A DNA stretch of 53,546 nt from Cohnella thermotolerans DSM 17683. GTDB taxonomy: Bacteria > Bacillota > Bacilli > Paenibacillales > Paenibacillaceae. Positions 34,972 through 43,988 of this stretch are shown piece by piece; position 1 is the first letter of the stretch, and each line of letters starts with the position of its first letter. Both the position numbers and the translations under genes were made by a program. Under the pieces are notes generated by a model. That model did not search any database. It was not told the DNA's origin and saw nothing but the letters and a program-made list of their open reading frames with translations. Location: contig NZ_AUCP01000046.1 in NCBI RefSeq assembly GCF_000429825.1, positions 1 through 53,546 on the forward strand, read 5' to 3'.

Positions 34972-37815
34972 ATGCCGACAGAAGAACAAATGTGGGAATC
35001 GTTTTACGGCCACAACCTGGGCTACATCCAGGAACAGTATGAATTATATTTGCAGAATCCGGAATCGGTTGCGCAGGAATACCGCGATCTGTTCGCGACG
35101 AGGGGCGCTCCTCCGCTGGAAGACACCCGTGCCGCCGGCGCCGCGCCCGCCCGGTTGGACGCTGCGCAGCTGAAGCATGCGGTCGCCGCGGGCAAACTCG
35201 TCTGGAACATTCGTACTTACGGCCACCTGGCTGCAGACATCGATCCGCTCGATATCGGGCCGAGGGCGGACACCCGCGTGCTCGAACCCGAAACATACGG
35301 CTTGAAGCAAGCGGACCTCGCCGCTTTGCCGGCCGAACTCGTATGGGACGGCGCTCCCGCCGACGTTCGGAACGGCTGGGAAGCCATTCAGAAGCTGCGG
35401 GAGGCATATACGGGGACGATCGCTTTCGAATTCGGCCACGTGCACGACGAGAACGAACGCAAATGGCTGAACGATTACGCCGAGAAAACCATTCCCGCAC
35501 AGAAGCTGAACGCGGAAGAACGCCGCAAGCTGATGACCCGGCTGCTCGAAGCCGAGCAGTTCGAAGACTTCCTCCAGCGGACGTTCGTCGGAGCGAAGCG
35601 CTTCTCGGTCGAAGGCAACGACGTGTTGGTCGCGCTTGTGGATGAAATCGTACACGAACTTACGAACGCCGGGGTTGGGCACATCACGATGGGGATGGCG
35701 CACCGCGGCCGTCTTAACGTGCTTGCGCACGTGCTTGAAAAGCCGTATTCGAAAATTTTCTCCGAGTTCCATCATTCCACGAACAAGAGCGTGACGCCGT
35801 CGGAAGGCTCGATCGGCATGAACTACGGCTGGTCCGGCGACGTGAAATACCATCTGGGCGCCAACCGTTCGATCAAGACCGGCGAGACGGTGGAAACCCG
35901 CCTGACGCTGGCGAACAACCCGAGCCACCTGGAATACGTCAATCCGGTCGTACAAGGGTTTGCGAGAGCGGCCCAGGAAGACCGGAGCAAGCCCGGCTAC
36001 CCGGTTCGCAACGAGGACGCCGCCGCTTCAATCGTCATTCACGGCGACGCCGCTTTCCCGGGCGAAGGCATCGTCTCCGAGACGATGAATCTCGGGCAAT
36101 TGAACGGGTACCGGATCGGCGGGACGATTCATATTATCGCCAACAACAAGATCGGCTTCACGACGGAGAGCTTCGATTCCCGGTCGACCCACTACGCAAG
36201 CGACCCGGCCAAGGGCTACGAAATTCCGATCGTGCACGTCAACGCGGACGATCCGGAAGCTTGCATCGCGGTCGGACGTATGGCTAGCGAGTATCGTCGG
36301 CTGTTCAAGAAAGATTTCCTGATCGATCTGATCGGTTACCGCCGGTACGGGCACAACGAGACGGACGATCCCGAGTCGACGCAGCCGCTCATCTACAAGA
36401 AGGTCAAAGCGCACCCGACGGTCAGCCGGATTTATGCCGACAAGCTCATCGCGCAAGGCGCTTTCGACGAGCAGCAATACCAGCAAATCAAGGGCCAGGT
36501 CGTCGAACGGCTGAAAGCGGCCTACGAAGAGATGAAGCAGCGCGAAGGCCAGGAGGCGGTCCATCAGACGCCGGAGCCGGCCGGCGAAGCGAAGGAAGGT
36601 CCGACCGGCGTGCCGCTTAAGGAGCTTCGCGCCATGAACGCCGAGCTGCTGAAATGGCCGGAAGGCTTTAAGGTATATCCGAAGCTGCAGCGCATTCTGG
36701 AACGCCGGGCGGACGCGCTGAACGACGGCGAGAAGGTCGAATGGGGCCACGCCGAGACGCTGGCGTTCGCCTCGATTCTGGCCGACGGCACGCCGATCCG
36801 GATTACCGGGCAAGACGCCGAACGGGCCACGTTCGCATTCCGCAACCTCGTGCTGCACGATCCGGAGACGGGGGCCGTCTTCTGCCCGCTGCACCGGCTG
36901 CCGCAGGCGAAGGCTTCGTTCGCGATTCACAACAGCGCGCTGTCGGAATCGGCGATTCTCGGCTTCGAATACGGCTACAACGTATTCGCGCCGGAGACGA
37001 TGGTCATCTGGGAAGCCCAGTACGGCGACTTCGCCAACGTAGCGCAAGTGCTCATCGACCAGTTCGTCTCCTCGGGACGTTCGAAATGGGCGGAGAAATC
37101 CGGCTTGATCATGCTCCTGCCGCACGGTTACGAAGGCGCGGGACCGGAGCACTCCAGCGCGCGCCTCGAACGGTATTTGCAGCTGTCCGCGGAAGAGAAC
37201 TGGACCGTCGCGAACTTGACGAGCTCCGCGCAGTACTTCCACCTTCTTCGCCGTCAGGCTTCCCTGCTCGGGACGGACGACGTTCGCCCGCTCGTGCTGA
37301 TGACGCCGAAGAGCCTGATCCGCAATCCGCGCGCCGCTTCTTCGCCGGAAGAGTTCGAGAAAGGCTCCTTCCGCCCGATTATCGAGCAGAAAGGGCTGGG
37401 AGGCAATGTCGAGCGCGTCGAACGCCTGGTGCTTTGCACCGGCAAAGTCGCCATCGATCTGGAGGAAGCGTTGGACAAGGAGGAGCCCGGCCATTGGGAT
37501 TGGCTGCATATCGTTCGCGTGGAGCAGCTTTACCCGTTCCCGGCTCAGGAGATCGCAGCCGTCCTCGCGCGGTTCCCGAACCTCAAGGAAGTCGTATGGG
37601 TGCAGGAAGAGCCTCGCAACATGGGAGCGTGGAGCTTCGTCGAGCCGCGCATCCGCGAGATCGCGCCTTCCGGCGCAGCCGTCCGGTACGTCGGGCGGCC
37701 CGACCGTTCGAGTCCGGCAAGCGGCTTCCAGCAAGTTCACGCTTTGGAGCAGCAATTCATCGTTACGCAGTCGTTAAAGCCGAGTCCGACGTTGACTCAT
37801 AACCTGGGGAGGTAG
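34972..37815 (+). CDS. odhA: 2-oxoglutarate dehydrogenase E1 component
   Basis: 947 residues, ATG 34972 after CGAGGGGTAGG; Bacillus OdhA has about 944. The thiamine diphosphate region contains [15 protein letters not shown] near residue 240 and [11 protein letters not shown] near 360, and the C-terminal transketolase-like domain has EAQYGDFAN and [20 protein letters not shown]. The N-terminal E2-contact motif [13 protein letters not shown] is present. It decarboxylates 2-oxoglutarate and hands succinyl to the lipoyl group of OdhB. odhB starts five bases later. Confidence 0.96.
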   Translation: MPTEEQMWESFYGHNLGYIQEQYELYLQNPESVAQEYRDLFATRGAPPLEDTRAAGAAPARLDAAQLKHAVAAGKLVWNIRTYGHLAADIDPLDIGPRADTRVLEPETYGLKQADLAALPAELVWDGAPADVRNGWEAIQKLREAYTGTIAFEFGHVHDENERKWLNDYAEKTIPAQKLNAEERRKLMTRLLEAEQFEDFLQRTFVGAKRFSVEGNDVLVALVDEIVHELTNAGVGHITMGMAHRGRLNVLAHVLEKPYSKIFSEFHHSTNKSVTPSEGSIGMNYGWSGDVKYHLGANRSIKTGETVETRLTLANNPSHLEYVNPVVQGFARAAQEDRSKPGYPVRNEDAAASIVIHGDAAFPGEGIVSETMNLGQLNGYRIGGTIHIIANNKIGFTTESFDSRSTHYASDPAKGYEIPIVHVNADDPEACIAVGRMASEYRRLFKKDFLIDLIGYRRYGHNETDDPESTQPLIYKKVKAHPTVSRIYADKLIAQGAFDEQQYQQIKGQVVERLKAAYEEMKQREGQEAVHQTPEPAGEAKEGPTGVPLKELRAMNAELLKWPEGFKVYPKLQRILERRADALNDGEKVEWGHAETLAFASILADGTPIRITGQDAERATFAFRNLVLHDPETGAVFCPLHRLPQAKASFAIHNSALSESAILGFEYGYNVFAPETMVIWEAQYGDFANVAQVLIDQFVSSGRSKWAEKSGLIMLLPHGYEGAGPEHSSARLERYLQLSAEENWTVANLTSSAQYFHLLRRQASLLGTDDVRPLVLMTPKSLIRNPRAASSPEEFEKGSFRPIIEQKGLGGNVERVERLVLCTGKVAIDLEEALDKEEPGHWDWLHIVRVEQLYPFPAQEIAAVLARFPNLKEVVWVQEEPRNMGAWSFVEPRIREIAPSGAAVRYVGRPDRSSPASGFQQVHALEQQFIVTQSLKPSPTLTHNLGR

Positions 37816-37820
37816 CAGCA

Positions 37821-39095
37821 GTGCAACAGATCACAGTACCGGCAATGGGCGAATCGATTACGGAAGGAACTATCGCTAGATGGGCCGTTAAAGTCGGGGA
37901 TGCGGTGAAGCAGGGGGATCTGCTTCTCGAGCTCGAGACCGACAAGGTCAATCTGGAGATTAGCGCCGAATCCGACGGCGTCATTCAGGAAATTACCCGC
38001 CAGGAAGGCGATACGGTCAAAATCGGCGAAGTCGTCGGCGTGATCGCCGAGGGAGCCGGCGCTCCGGCCGCTGCGGCTCCTGCGGCGGCAGCTCCGGCGC
38101 CGGCCCCGGCACCGGCACCAGCGGCAAGCGCCCCTGCGGCAGCCGCCCCGGCTCCCGCGGCCGCTGCGCCTGCACCGGCCGCAACGACCGGCGCCGTGCC
38201 GCCGGCGAGCCCGGCTGCGCGCAAGCTGGCCCGCGAGCAAGGCATTGACCTGAGCGCGACGCCGTCCCGCGATCCGCTCGGCCGCATCTATCCGGCCGAC
38301 GTTCGCGCGGCAGGCTCCGCTCCGGCGCCCGCTCCTGCGCCGGCGGCAAGCGCCCCTGCGGCAGCCGCCCCGGCTCCGTTCAATCCGGCGAAGCCGACCG
38401 AGCGCATGCGGATGTCCCGCCGCCGCCAGACCATCGCGAAGCGTCTGGTGGAAGCGCAGCATACGGCCGCCATGCTGACGACGTTCAACGAAGTCGACAT
38501 GAGCGCCATCATCGACGTGCGCAAGCGCCGCAAGGATTCGTTCAGAGAGAAGAACGAAGTCAACCTGGGCTTCATGTCCTTCTTCACCAAAGCCGTCGTC
38601 GGCGCGCTGAAGAAGTTCCCGCTGCTGAACGCCGAAATCGACGGCGACGATATCATCGTCAAGAAATTTTTTGACATCGGCATCGCCGTCGCCGCCAAGG
38701 AAGGTCTTGTCGTCCCGGTCGTCCGGGACGCGGACAAGCTCGGCTTCGCGGAGATCGAGCGCTCCATCGCCGATCTCGCGGCCAAGGCGCGTTCGAACTC
38801 GCTCGGACTGGCCGATCTGCAAGGCGGCACGTTCACGATCACGAACGGCGGCACGTTCGGCTCCTTGCTCTCCACGCCGATCCTGAACGCTCCGCAAGTG
38901 GGCATTCTCGGCATGCACAAGATTCAATACCGTCCGGTCGCGATCAACAACAATACGGAAATCGCGATTCGTCCGATGATGTACATCGCGCTCTCGTACG
39001 ACCACCGCATCGTCGACGGCGCTGAAGCCGTTCAGTTCCTTGTCAAAGTGAAGGAACTGCTCGAAGATCCGGAGACGCTGCTGCTCGAAGGCTGA
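37821..39095 (+). CDS. odhB: 2-oxoglutarate dehydrogenase E2, dihydrolipoyl succinyltransferase
   Basis: 424 residues from GTG 37821 after GGGGAGG. Lipoyl domain at 1-77 with lipoylated Lys42 in [10 protein letters not shown], first Ala/Pro linker (about 80-128), peripheral-subunit-binding domain (about 130-168, [15 protein letters not shown]...[11 protein letters not shown]), second Ala/Pro linker (about 169-190), catalytic domain to the end with [13 protein letters not shown]. The two linkers share an identical 35-base DNA segment. The E3 subunit is not encoded here. A strong terminator follows. Confidence 0.95.
   Translation: MQQITVPAMGESITEGTIARWAVKVGDAVKQGDLLLELETDKVNLEISAESDGVIQEITRQEGDTVKIGEVVGVIAEGAGAPAAAAPAAAAPAPAPAPAPAASAPAAAAPAPAAAAPAPAATTGAVPPASPAARKLAREQGIDLSATPSRDPLGRIYPADVRAAGSAPAPAPAPAASAPAAAAPAPFNPAKPTERMRMSRRRQTIAKRLVEAQHTAAMLTTFNEVDMSAIIDVRKRRKDSFREKNEVNLGFMSFFTKAVVGALKKFPLLNAEIDGDDIIVKKFFDIGIAVAAKEGLVVPVVRDADKLGFAEIERSIADLAAKARSNSLGLADLQGGTFTITNGGTFGSLLSTPILNAPQVGILGMHKIQYRPVAINNNTEIAIRPMMYIALSYDHRIVDGAEAVQFLVKVKELLEDPETLLLEG
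38121..38377. repeat. 35-bp perfect direct repeats inside odhB
   Basis: The segment at 38121-38155 is identical to 38343-38377 (it begins GCGGCAAGCGCCCCTGCGGC). The offset is 222 bp, exactly 74 codons, and the intervening DNA encodes the subunit-binding domain. Confidence 0.85.
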
Positions 39096-39108
39096 TCGAT
39101 ACGCTAAT

Positions 39109-39157
39109 AAACAGGGTCGCCCCGCGCCGAATACGGCGAAGGCGACCCTGTTTTTTG
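39109..39157 (+). terminator. Terminator of odhAB
   Basis: AACAGGGTCGCC (39110-39121) pairs with GGCGACCCTGTT (39141-39152), followed by TTTT. It lies just after the odhB stop. Confidence 0.9.
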
Positions 39158-39192
39158 CTTCCCCCGAGGGAGCGCGTCAATGAGAGGAACAA

Positions 39193-39530
39193 GGCCTAAA
39201 AAAGGCCTTGCTTCGTGCCACATAGCCGGCGCGCAGGCAAACATGGCCCAAAAAGGGCCTTGTTCGAGGCATCGATGCCGGGGAGCGAGCGAACACGGCC
39301 TAAAAAAGGCCTTGCTTCGTGCCACATAGCCGGCGCGCAGGCAAACATGGCCCAAAAAGGGCCTTGTTCGAGGCATCGATGCCGGGGAGCGAGCGAACAC
39401 GGCCTAAAAAAGGCCTTGCTCCGTGCTTCCTGGCCGGCGCGCGGGCAAACATGGCCCAAAAAGGGCCTTGTTCGAGGCATCGATGCCGGGGAGCCAGCCA
39501 ACAAGGCCCCAAAACCGCCTTGTTGGCAGC
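39193..39530. repeat. 104-bp tandem repeat array, three copies plus a partial fourth, two hairpins each
   Basis: Copies begin at 39193, 39297 and 39401, with a degenerate start at 39505; period exactly 104. Copies 1 and 2 are almost identical. Copy 3 has a few changes in the middle. Each unit holds two hairpins with an all-A loop: GGCCT-AAAAA-AGGCC and, 64 bases on, GGCCC-AAAAA-GGGCC, plus the conserved ATCGAT in GGCATCGATGCC, itself a palindrome. The period is not a multiple of three and neither strand has ribosome sites, so it is not coding. It fills the gap between the odhAB terminator and the 3' end of the lactonase gene. Confidence 0.9.
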
Positions 39531-39578
39531 CCCCCATGCCGATGATCTCGACGTGGGGAAGACCCAGCTTCCGCCGAA

Positions 39579-40658
39579 TTACTCGGCGATCTCGGCAAAT
39601 TTGATGCAAACCGGCTTGGAAGCCTTCCACTCGCTTCCGGTCGGCTCGAGCTTGCCCGTCTCCGCGTCGCGGCGGAACGTGACGATGTTGTCGGAGTCGC
39701 GGTTGGCGACAAGCACGAAGCGTCCGTCCGGCGACAGCGCGAAGTTGCGGGGATGGCCTCCGAGCGTGGATGCGTGCTCGACGAGCCGAAGCTGACCGCT
39801 TGAGGCGTCGACGGCGTAAACCGCCAGGCTGTCGTGCCCGCGGTTGGAGCCGTACAGGAACTTACCGTCCGGCGACAAATGGATGTCCGCACAAGCGTTG
39901 TCCCCTTGATAATCTTCCGGGAGCGTCGACACCGTCTGCACGACGTCCAGGCGCCCGTTCTCTGCATCGTAGGCGTAGACGGTGATCGTGCTGTTCAGCT
40001 CGTTGATGCCGTATCCGTAAGGCAACGTCGGGTGGAAGACGAAATGCCGCGGCCCCGATCCGGGCGCGATGCTCGTCTCGCTATGACGAATCAGCTTTCG
40101 ACCCGGCACGTCCAGCTTGTAGACGATCAGCCGGTCGAGCCCCAGATCCGAAGCCACGGCGTACCGATTGGCGCGATCGACGATGACCGAGTGCGCGCGG
40201 GCCTGGGTTTGCGCGGGCAGGATGCTGGAGCCTTCGTGCCGGTGGATATCGGCTGTCGGACCGATGCGTCCGTCTTCCAGCAAAGGGTTCAGGCCGATCA
40301 TCCCGCCGTGGTAGCTCGCGACCATAATGCATTGGCGGGAGCGGTCCAGCGTCAGGTGGCACGTTGTCGCGGGGAGCGTGATCTCCTCGTTCAACCGGCG
40401 CATTTTGCCGGCAGCCGGGTCGAATTCGTAAGCGGCGGCACCGCCGCAGCGCTGCCCGTCGGCATTTTTGCTCTCAAGGATGACGTAAATCCGTTTCGCT
40501 TCGGCGTCCACATCGAGGAACGTCGGATTTTGCAGGCCGTCCGCCCGATCGAGCGGCTCCAGCTTGCCTTCGTCCGCGTCGAACGCGCAGGCGTATAGCC
40601 CGGGCCCGCCCGCGTCCGCATAGGAACCGATAAATGCGAATGTTCTTGTTGCCGCCAT
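39579..40658 (-). CDS. Lactonase-family seven-bladed beta-propeller (6-phosphogluconolactonase-like)
   Basis: 359 residues, ATG 40658 with GGAGGTG ten bases upstream. Repeating blades with LSPDGKFLYGSNRGHDSLAVY and LSPDGRFVLVANRDSDNIV show the propeller; the metal-site region GSGPRHFVFHP and Glu/Asn motifs such as GINELNSTITVY are those of the lactonase/YkgB (Pgl) family. A likely reaction is hydrolysis of 6-phosphogluconolactone or another sugar lactone in the cytoplasm. No pentose-phosphate neighbours. It lies between two arrays of repeats. Confidence 0.85.
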   Translation of the reverse strand: MAATRTFAFIGSYADAGGPGLYACAFDADEGKLEPLDRADGLQNPTFLDVDAEAKRIYVILESKNADGQRCGGAAAYEFDPAAGKMRRLNEEITLPATTCHLTLDRSRQCIMVASYHGGMIGLNPLLEDGRIGPTADIHRHEGSSILPAQTQARAHSVIVDRANRYAVASDLGLDRLIVYKLDVPGRKLIRHSETSIAPGSGPRHFVFHPTLPYGYGINELNSTITVYAYDAENGRLDVVQTVSTLPEDYQGDNACADIHLSPDGKFLYGSNRGHDSLAVYAVDASSGQLRLVEHASTLGGHPRNFALSPDGRFVLVANRDSDNIVTFRRDAETGKLEPTGSEWKASKPVCIKFAEIAE

Positions 40659-40854
40659 AACAGGCGCACCTCCATCTCGTACAAGGGCTGTTCGATTCAG
40701 TCTTACATTTTACCACAAAACCGCTCTTAGTCAGCATATCCGATCTCGAGGCGCTTTTCAAAGTCTGTCCGGGCATCAACTTTATCGGTGGGTTTAAAAA
40801 TGGCCAAAACCGTTTGCCCTTCCGCACGGTCTAATAAGCGAGAGGGGGAGGAGC

Positions 40855-41019
40855 ATGACGACGGAAGAGCTGGTTGCGGCCGTGAGCAACGGCGACGACG
40901 AGGCTTTCTGCGCATTGGTTCGCTCGGGGAAGCAGCGGCTGTACCGAATCGCCTATGCGTATCTGAAGAACGAGACCGATGCGCTCGAGGCCGTTCAGGA
41001 AGCGACCTGCCGGGCCTAA
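40855..41019 (+). pseudogene. Remnant of an ECF sigma factor, N-terminal 54 codons
   Basis: ATG 40855 follows GGGGGAGGAG, so the original translation start is intact. The product MTTEELVAAVSNGDDEAFCA... with KQRLYRIAYAYLKNETDALE and VQEATCRA is region 2.1-2.2 of a SigV/SigW-like ECF factor, then a stop at 41017. Regions 2.3 to 4 are missing. The next bases continue, in another frame, into the end of an anti-sigma gene, so an internal deletion has fused the two ends. A 54-residue fragment could in principle bind core polymerase, but decay is simpler. Confidence 0.75.
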
Positions 41020-41020
41020 C

Positions 41021-41236
41021 ACCCTTTTTGAAGACAAATTCACCGACGCTTAGGGCGCGATCTACGATACGGCCGAGATGAAAAACAGAGTCGGCGGCTC
41101 GGCTTCTACTGCGGAACCGGGCAAGCAAGAGTTCTATTTCTACCTGGATAACAAACCTTACAAACAGCCGCTGACGTTGAAAATTTACTCCTATCCCGCC
41201 TATATCCGGCAGTCTTACAGCATCCGCATCTGGTGA
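41021..41236 (+). pseudogene. Remnant of an anti-sigma factor (DUF4179/RsiV-like), C-terminal end
   Basis: The frame from 41021 is interrupted by TAG at 41051 and ends at TGA 41234-41236. The sequence GKQEFYFYLDNKPYKQPLTL and IYSYPAYIRQSYSIRIW looks like the extracytoplasmic C-terminal domain of anti-sigma proteins that usually follow ECF sigma genes. The N-terminal anti-sigma and membrane parts are missing. Together with the preceding remnant it marks one deletion of roughly a kilobase or more. Confidence 0.6.
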
Positions 41237-41329
41237 TCGGTTCGCGCGCCGGGCTATAAACGTACGGGGCGGTCCCGGATAGGGCGCGATCGACCGGTTC
41301 GGAGGCCGCCTCGCCGCACACGCGCCAAA

Positions 41330-41455
41330 GCAGCTCAACGGCTGAGCCTCATCGGCGATTTCCGCCGCAAACACGACAAAGAGGCTCAACAATTGAGCCT
41401 CTTTCGTCATTTTCCCCGCCAATGTGCAAAAGAAGCTCAACGATTGAGCCTCTTT
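41330..41455. repeat. 51-bp-period tandem hairpin array, three copies
   Basis: The core GCTCA-AC...-TGAGCCTC recurs with GCTCA at 41333, 41384 and 41435, exactly 51 bases apart. The middle hairpin is perfect: AAAGAGGCTCAA (41378-41389), CAA, TTGAGCCTCTTT (41393-41404). The third differs by one base in the left arm (41429-41440 against 41444-41455). The first is shorter (GCTCA/TGAGC). T-tracts after the second and third make them terminator-like on both strands. Confidence 0.85.
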
Positions 41456-41533
41456 AGAGGGGATCCGCCGTATTTTTAGTTTCCGAATAGGCCTGCGCCA
41501 ACGCGCGCTTCGCCGACTCGGTCGTCGTTCGGG

Positions 41534-42487
41534 TTACGCTTTGGTCGCCCCGTTGAATTTCTCCAAGTACTGCTCCAGCGTAAGGCCCGACCGATACACC
41601 GCTTCGGCGACATCCTTGCCGACGTGGCGCACGTGCCACGGCTCGTAGGTGTAACCGGTAATGTCTTGCTTGCCTTTCGGATAACGGATAATAAATCCGT
41701 ATTCGTGAGCGTGGGAGGCCAGCCATTTGCCTTCCTTCGTGTCGCCGAACGTCGTCTCGAGCGAGTAGTCCGCGCTGGCGCTGGACACGTCCATAGCCAG
41801 TCCCGTCTGATGCTCGCTTTGGCCGGGGTGGGCGCTCGTCCGGTTGGCGACTTCATCGCCCTTCTGCTTCGCGTTGGAATCGAAGATCGCCTTCTGCCTG
41901 GCGTACGAGCGATAGCCGGATACCGCTTTAAGCTCGATGCCGTCGTCCTTGGCCCCGGCAAAAAGCTCCTCCAACGCCTTCGCCGCATCCTTGCGCATAT
42001 ACTTCTTCTCGGATTCCCCCGAGAACGAGAATTCGACGTTCGGCACGACCAGATCCGGCGGCGTGTAATCCGACGGCAGGTTGCGCTTTTTATTGACCAG
42101 AACGAGCAAGCTGTCTTCGTTGTTCACGACGGCCAGCCCGTCGGCGTTCTTTTCGATCGTGCGATCCGGGGCGTTCTCCCGCAACATGGCGGCGACGCTC
42201 TCCGCCAGTCCCGCCGAGTCCCCGGAAGCCGACGTGTCGTCCGGTTCGGCGGAAGGCGCAGCGGGAGCTTCCGCCGACGGCCCCGCAGACGATCCGGCCG
42301 AAGCACCGGAATTTTCCGCAGCCGGAGCAGAAGCGGAAGGCGGCTCGGAAGGCGATGCCGCGGGCTGCGTTGCGGCGTTGTCTTCTTTGGCTCCCCATAC
42401 GTTGTCCCAATTGCCCAACCGGGCAGAACCCCATACGATGACGACGGCTGCGGCGGCGACCGCCAGCAGCTTGGTTCCTTTTGGCAT
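41534..42487 (-). CDS. D-alanyl-D-alanine carboxypeptidase, VanY/M15 family, membrane-anchored
   Basis: 317 residues, ATG 42487 after GAGGAGAGAG. An N-terminal helix (about 5-22) anchors it; a long Ala/Ser/Pro/Glu linker (about 38-90) reaches through the wall. The M15 domain begins about 130 and has SEHQTGLAMDV (about 222-232, zinc His and Asp) and EPWHVRHVG (about 281-289, catalytic Glu and zinc His). It trims the terminal D-Ala of peptidoglycan stem peptides. No vanR/vanS or ligase genes are near, so a housekeeping wall role is more likely than glycopeptide resistance. Confidence 0.87.
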   Translation of the reverse strand: MPKGTKLLAVAAAAVVIVWGSARLGNWDNVWGAKEDNAATQPAASPSEPPSASAPAAENSGASAGSSAGPSAEAPAAPSAEPDDTSASGDSAGLAESVAAMLRENAPDRTIEKNADGLAVVNNEDSLLVLVNKKRNLPSDYTPPDLVVPNVEFSFSGESEKKYMRKDAAKALEELFAGAKDDGIELKAVSGYRSYARQKAIFDSNAKQKGDEVANRTSAHPGQSEHQTGLAMDVSSASADYSLETTFGDTKEGKWLASHAHEYGFIIRYPKGKQDITGYTYEPWHVRHVGKDVAEAVYRSGLTLEQYLEKFNGATKA

Positions 42488-42710
42488 GAATCTCTCTCTC
42501 CTCTCTACTCTTTCTGACGCCGAAGAAGAGAGAGAAGTTTCGGATTTTGTCGATTCGGAGCGAACTATTTTTTTAAATGGAGGTATCCGATGAAGGCCTA
42601 AGCGAACCCTGGCCGGAGGTCGGGGGCTTTCCCGTGCTCGAGCCGCTGACGCAATCGCTGCAGACGTTGGTACAATGGTGCACAAGAAGAACGAAACGGA
42701 GCTGTTGACG

Positions 42711-43442
42711 ATGAGAAAATCGAGCGCGTACGACGCTTGGCTCTTATTGCTGTCGGGGCTGCCGCGCGGCATCACGATATTTGTAGTGGCGGTCGCGGGA
42801 TTGTGTCTGGGACTGGGACTCGCGGTAGTCGGGATCGGCATCCCGATTCTGGCCGGTACGATGGCCTGGTGCGAGAAGCGGATGAGAGAAGATCAGCTGA
42901 ACTGGGGCCGGTGGCGCCGCGGGGAGAAAAGAAGGGCGGACGCGGCGCCGGCCGTCGCGGCGGACGGAGAGTTCGCGGAAGACGAAGCGGTTCCCGCGCC
43001 CGTCTCCCGATGGAAGAGATGGTTCGCTGCGGTTGTGCGGATCGACGGCTATCGGGCTCTCTTCTACAGTATCTTGCAGTTTCCGATCCGCGTCGTCCTG
43101 TTCGTGCCGGCGCTGGCGGTTCCGGCCGCCGTGTTCGGACTGCTGCTGCAGCCCGCCGCTTACAAAGTATCGGTTTTCCTTTACGATTACGAGCTTTACT
43201 ACAACGGCGATTGGCTCGACATGCTGCTCCCGCCGCTGACCCCGTTCCAGCGATCGCTTGTGGCGGCTGGCGTCGGATTGGTGCTGCTGCTGTTCCTGGC
43301 TCCTCTCGTGCGCGGCTTCGGCCGTCTCTACGACGCCTGGGTGCGAAGCTTCGCCGCCCGGCGCCGCGGAGTGACGGCGGCCTTCGCCTCTCCGCCCCCA
43401 GCGGAACAATTCGAGACGCAAGCGTCCATTCCGCTTCACTGA
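42711..43442 (+). CDS. Putative sensor-domain membrane protein
   Basis: 243 residues from ATG 42711, nine bases after GGAG; ATG 42675 has no site. Four hydrophobic segments in two pairs (about 15-50 and 125-215) surround an extracytoplasmic loop with DYELYYNGDWLDMLLPPLTPF. The opening LLLSGLPRGITIFVVAVAG and this loop resemble the putative sensor domain that in many Gram-positive bacteria heads a histidine kinase; here it stands alone without kinase. Signal and partner are unknown. Confidence 0.6.
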   Translation: MRKSSAYDAWLLLLSGLPRGITIFVVAVAGLCLGLGLAVVGIGIPILAGTMAWCEKRMREDQLNWGRWRRGEKRRADAAPAVAADGEFAEDEAVPAPVSRWKRWFAAVVRIDGYRALFYSILQFPIRVVLFVPALAVPAAVFGLLLQPAAYKVSVFLYDYELYYNGDWLDMLLPPLTPFQRSLVAAGVGLVLLLFLAPLVRGFGRLYDAWVRSFAARRRGVTAAFASPPPAEQFETQASIPLH

Positions 43443-43444
43443 AC

Positions 43445-43487
43445 AAAAAAGAACCGGGACTTCCACCGAAGTCCGGTTCTTTTTTTA
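43445..43487. terminator. Bidirectional terminator between sensor-domain gene and hxlR gene
   Basis: AAAGAACCGGGACTTC and GAAGTCCGGTTCTTT form a stem with one bulge; A-run on the left and T-run on the right serve both convergent genes. Confidence 0.8.
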
Positions 43488-43524
43488 CCCGCAGCGAACG
43501 GCCTGCGCGCGGCCCGCCGATCCG

Positions 43525-43833
43525 TTACATCCACTTCTCGGCCCATTCCTGGATGGAATTCGTCACATTCTCCAGATCGCGGCCTTTCTCGGTCAAATTA
43601 TATTCAATGCGCACGGGCATCTCGGGATAAACGGTTCGTTTGACGACGCCGAACGATTCGAGCTCCTTCATGCGATCGGTCAACATTTTGTCGCTCATAT
43701 CGGGGATCTGTTCCTTGATGTCTTTGAACCGTTTCGGACCTCCCATTAACACGCGAATAATGAGACCCGTCCACTTTTTGCCGAGCAGTTCGGCGGCCGA
43801 TTCGTATTTGGGGCACATTTTGGAATAGTCCAT
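43525..43833 (-). CDS. HxlR-family transcriptional regulator (YodB/CatR-like)
   Basis: 102 residues, start ATG 43833 after GGGGG. Winged helix with the family pattern CPKYESAAELLGKKWTGLII, RFKDIKEQIPDMSDKMLTDR and YPEMPVRIEYNLTEKGRDLE. Cys7 occupies the place of the conserved redox Cys6/7 that in YodB and CatR senses quinones and diamide. It is divergent from a DoxX-pirin operon with repeated half-sites between, so it most likely represses that operon and itself until the thiol is modified. Confidence 0.88.
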   Translation of the reverse strand: MDYSKMCPKYESAAELLGKKWTGLIIRVLMGGPKRFKDIKEQIPDMSDKMLTDRMKELESFGVVKRTVYPEMPVRIEYNLTEKGRDLENVTNSIQEWAEKWM

Positions 43834-43877
43834 CCGTCTTCCCCCTTTCTGTAACCATCATAGCACAATCGGATTCG

Positions 43878-43941
43878 AAAAGTAAGAAGGAACAATACTT
43901 TTTTTTATAACTTGACAAAAGTAAGAAGATTAAATTAGTAT
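43878..43941 (+). promoter_or_regulatory. DoxX promoter with HxlR-type operator half-sites
   Basis: TTGACA (43912-43917), 18 bases, TAGTAT (43936-43941). The motif AAAAGTAAGAAG occurs at 43878-43889 and again at 43917-43928, 39 bases apart, and TACTTTT at 43896-43902 is the inverted form. The second copy overlaps the -35 edge. The TACTTTT...AAAAGTA pair is a good candidate for binding of the adjacent HxlR protein. Confidence 0.65.
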
Positions 43942-43988
43942 TGTAGCCGAGCAAGTCAAATAGAAAATACAGAAGGGTGTGGAGCCTA

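Noticed and set aside
39193..39530. CRISPR array
   Set aside because: The whole 104-bp unit is repeated, with no unique spacers, and no cas gene is present.
39196..39630. Open frames of 70-144 codons across the 104-bp array on both strands
   Set aside because: They are by-products of the repeat (Arg/Pro-rich, no ribosome site, period not divisible by three).
40727..41440. 237-codon frame on the minus strand across the sigma remnant and the 51-bp array
   Set aside because: Its codons repeat with the hairpin array (period 51 is divisible by three), there is no ribosome site, and it lies opposite recognisable sigma and anti-sigma remnants.
41534..42487. Glycopeptide resistance gene vanY in a resistance cluster
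   Set aside because: The carboxypeptidase motifs are right, but no VanR/VanS, VanH, ligase or VanX gene is nearby.
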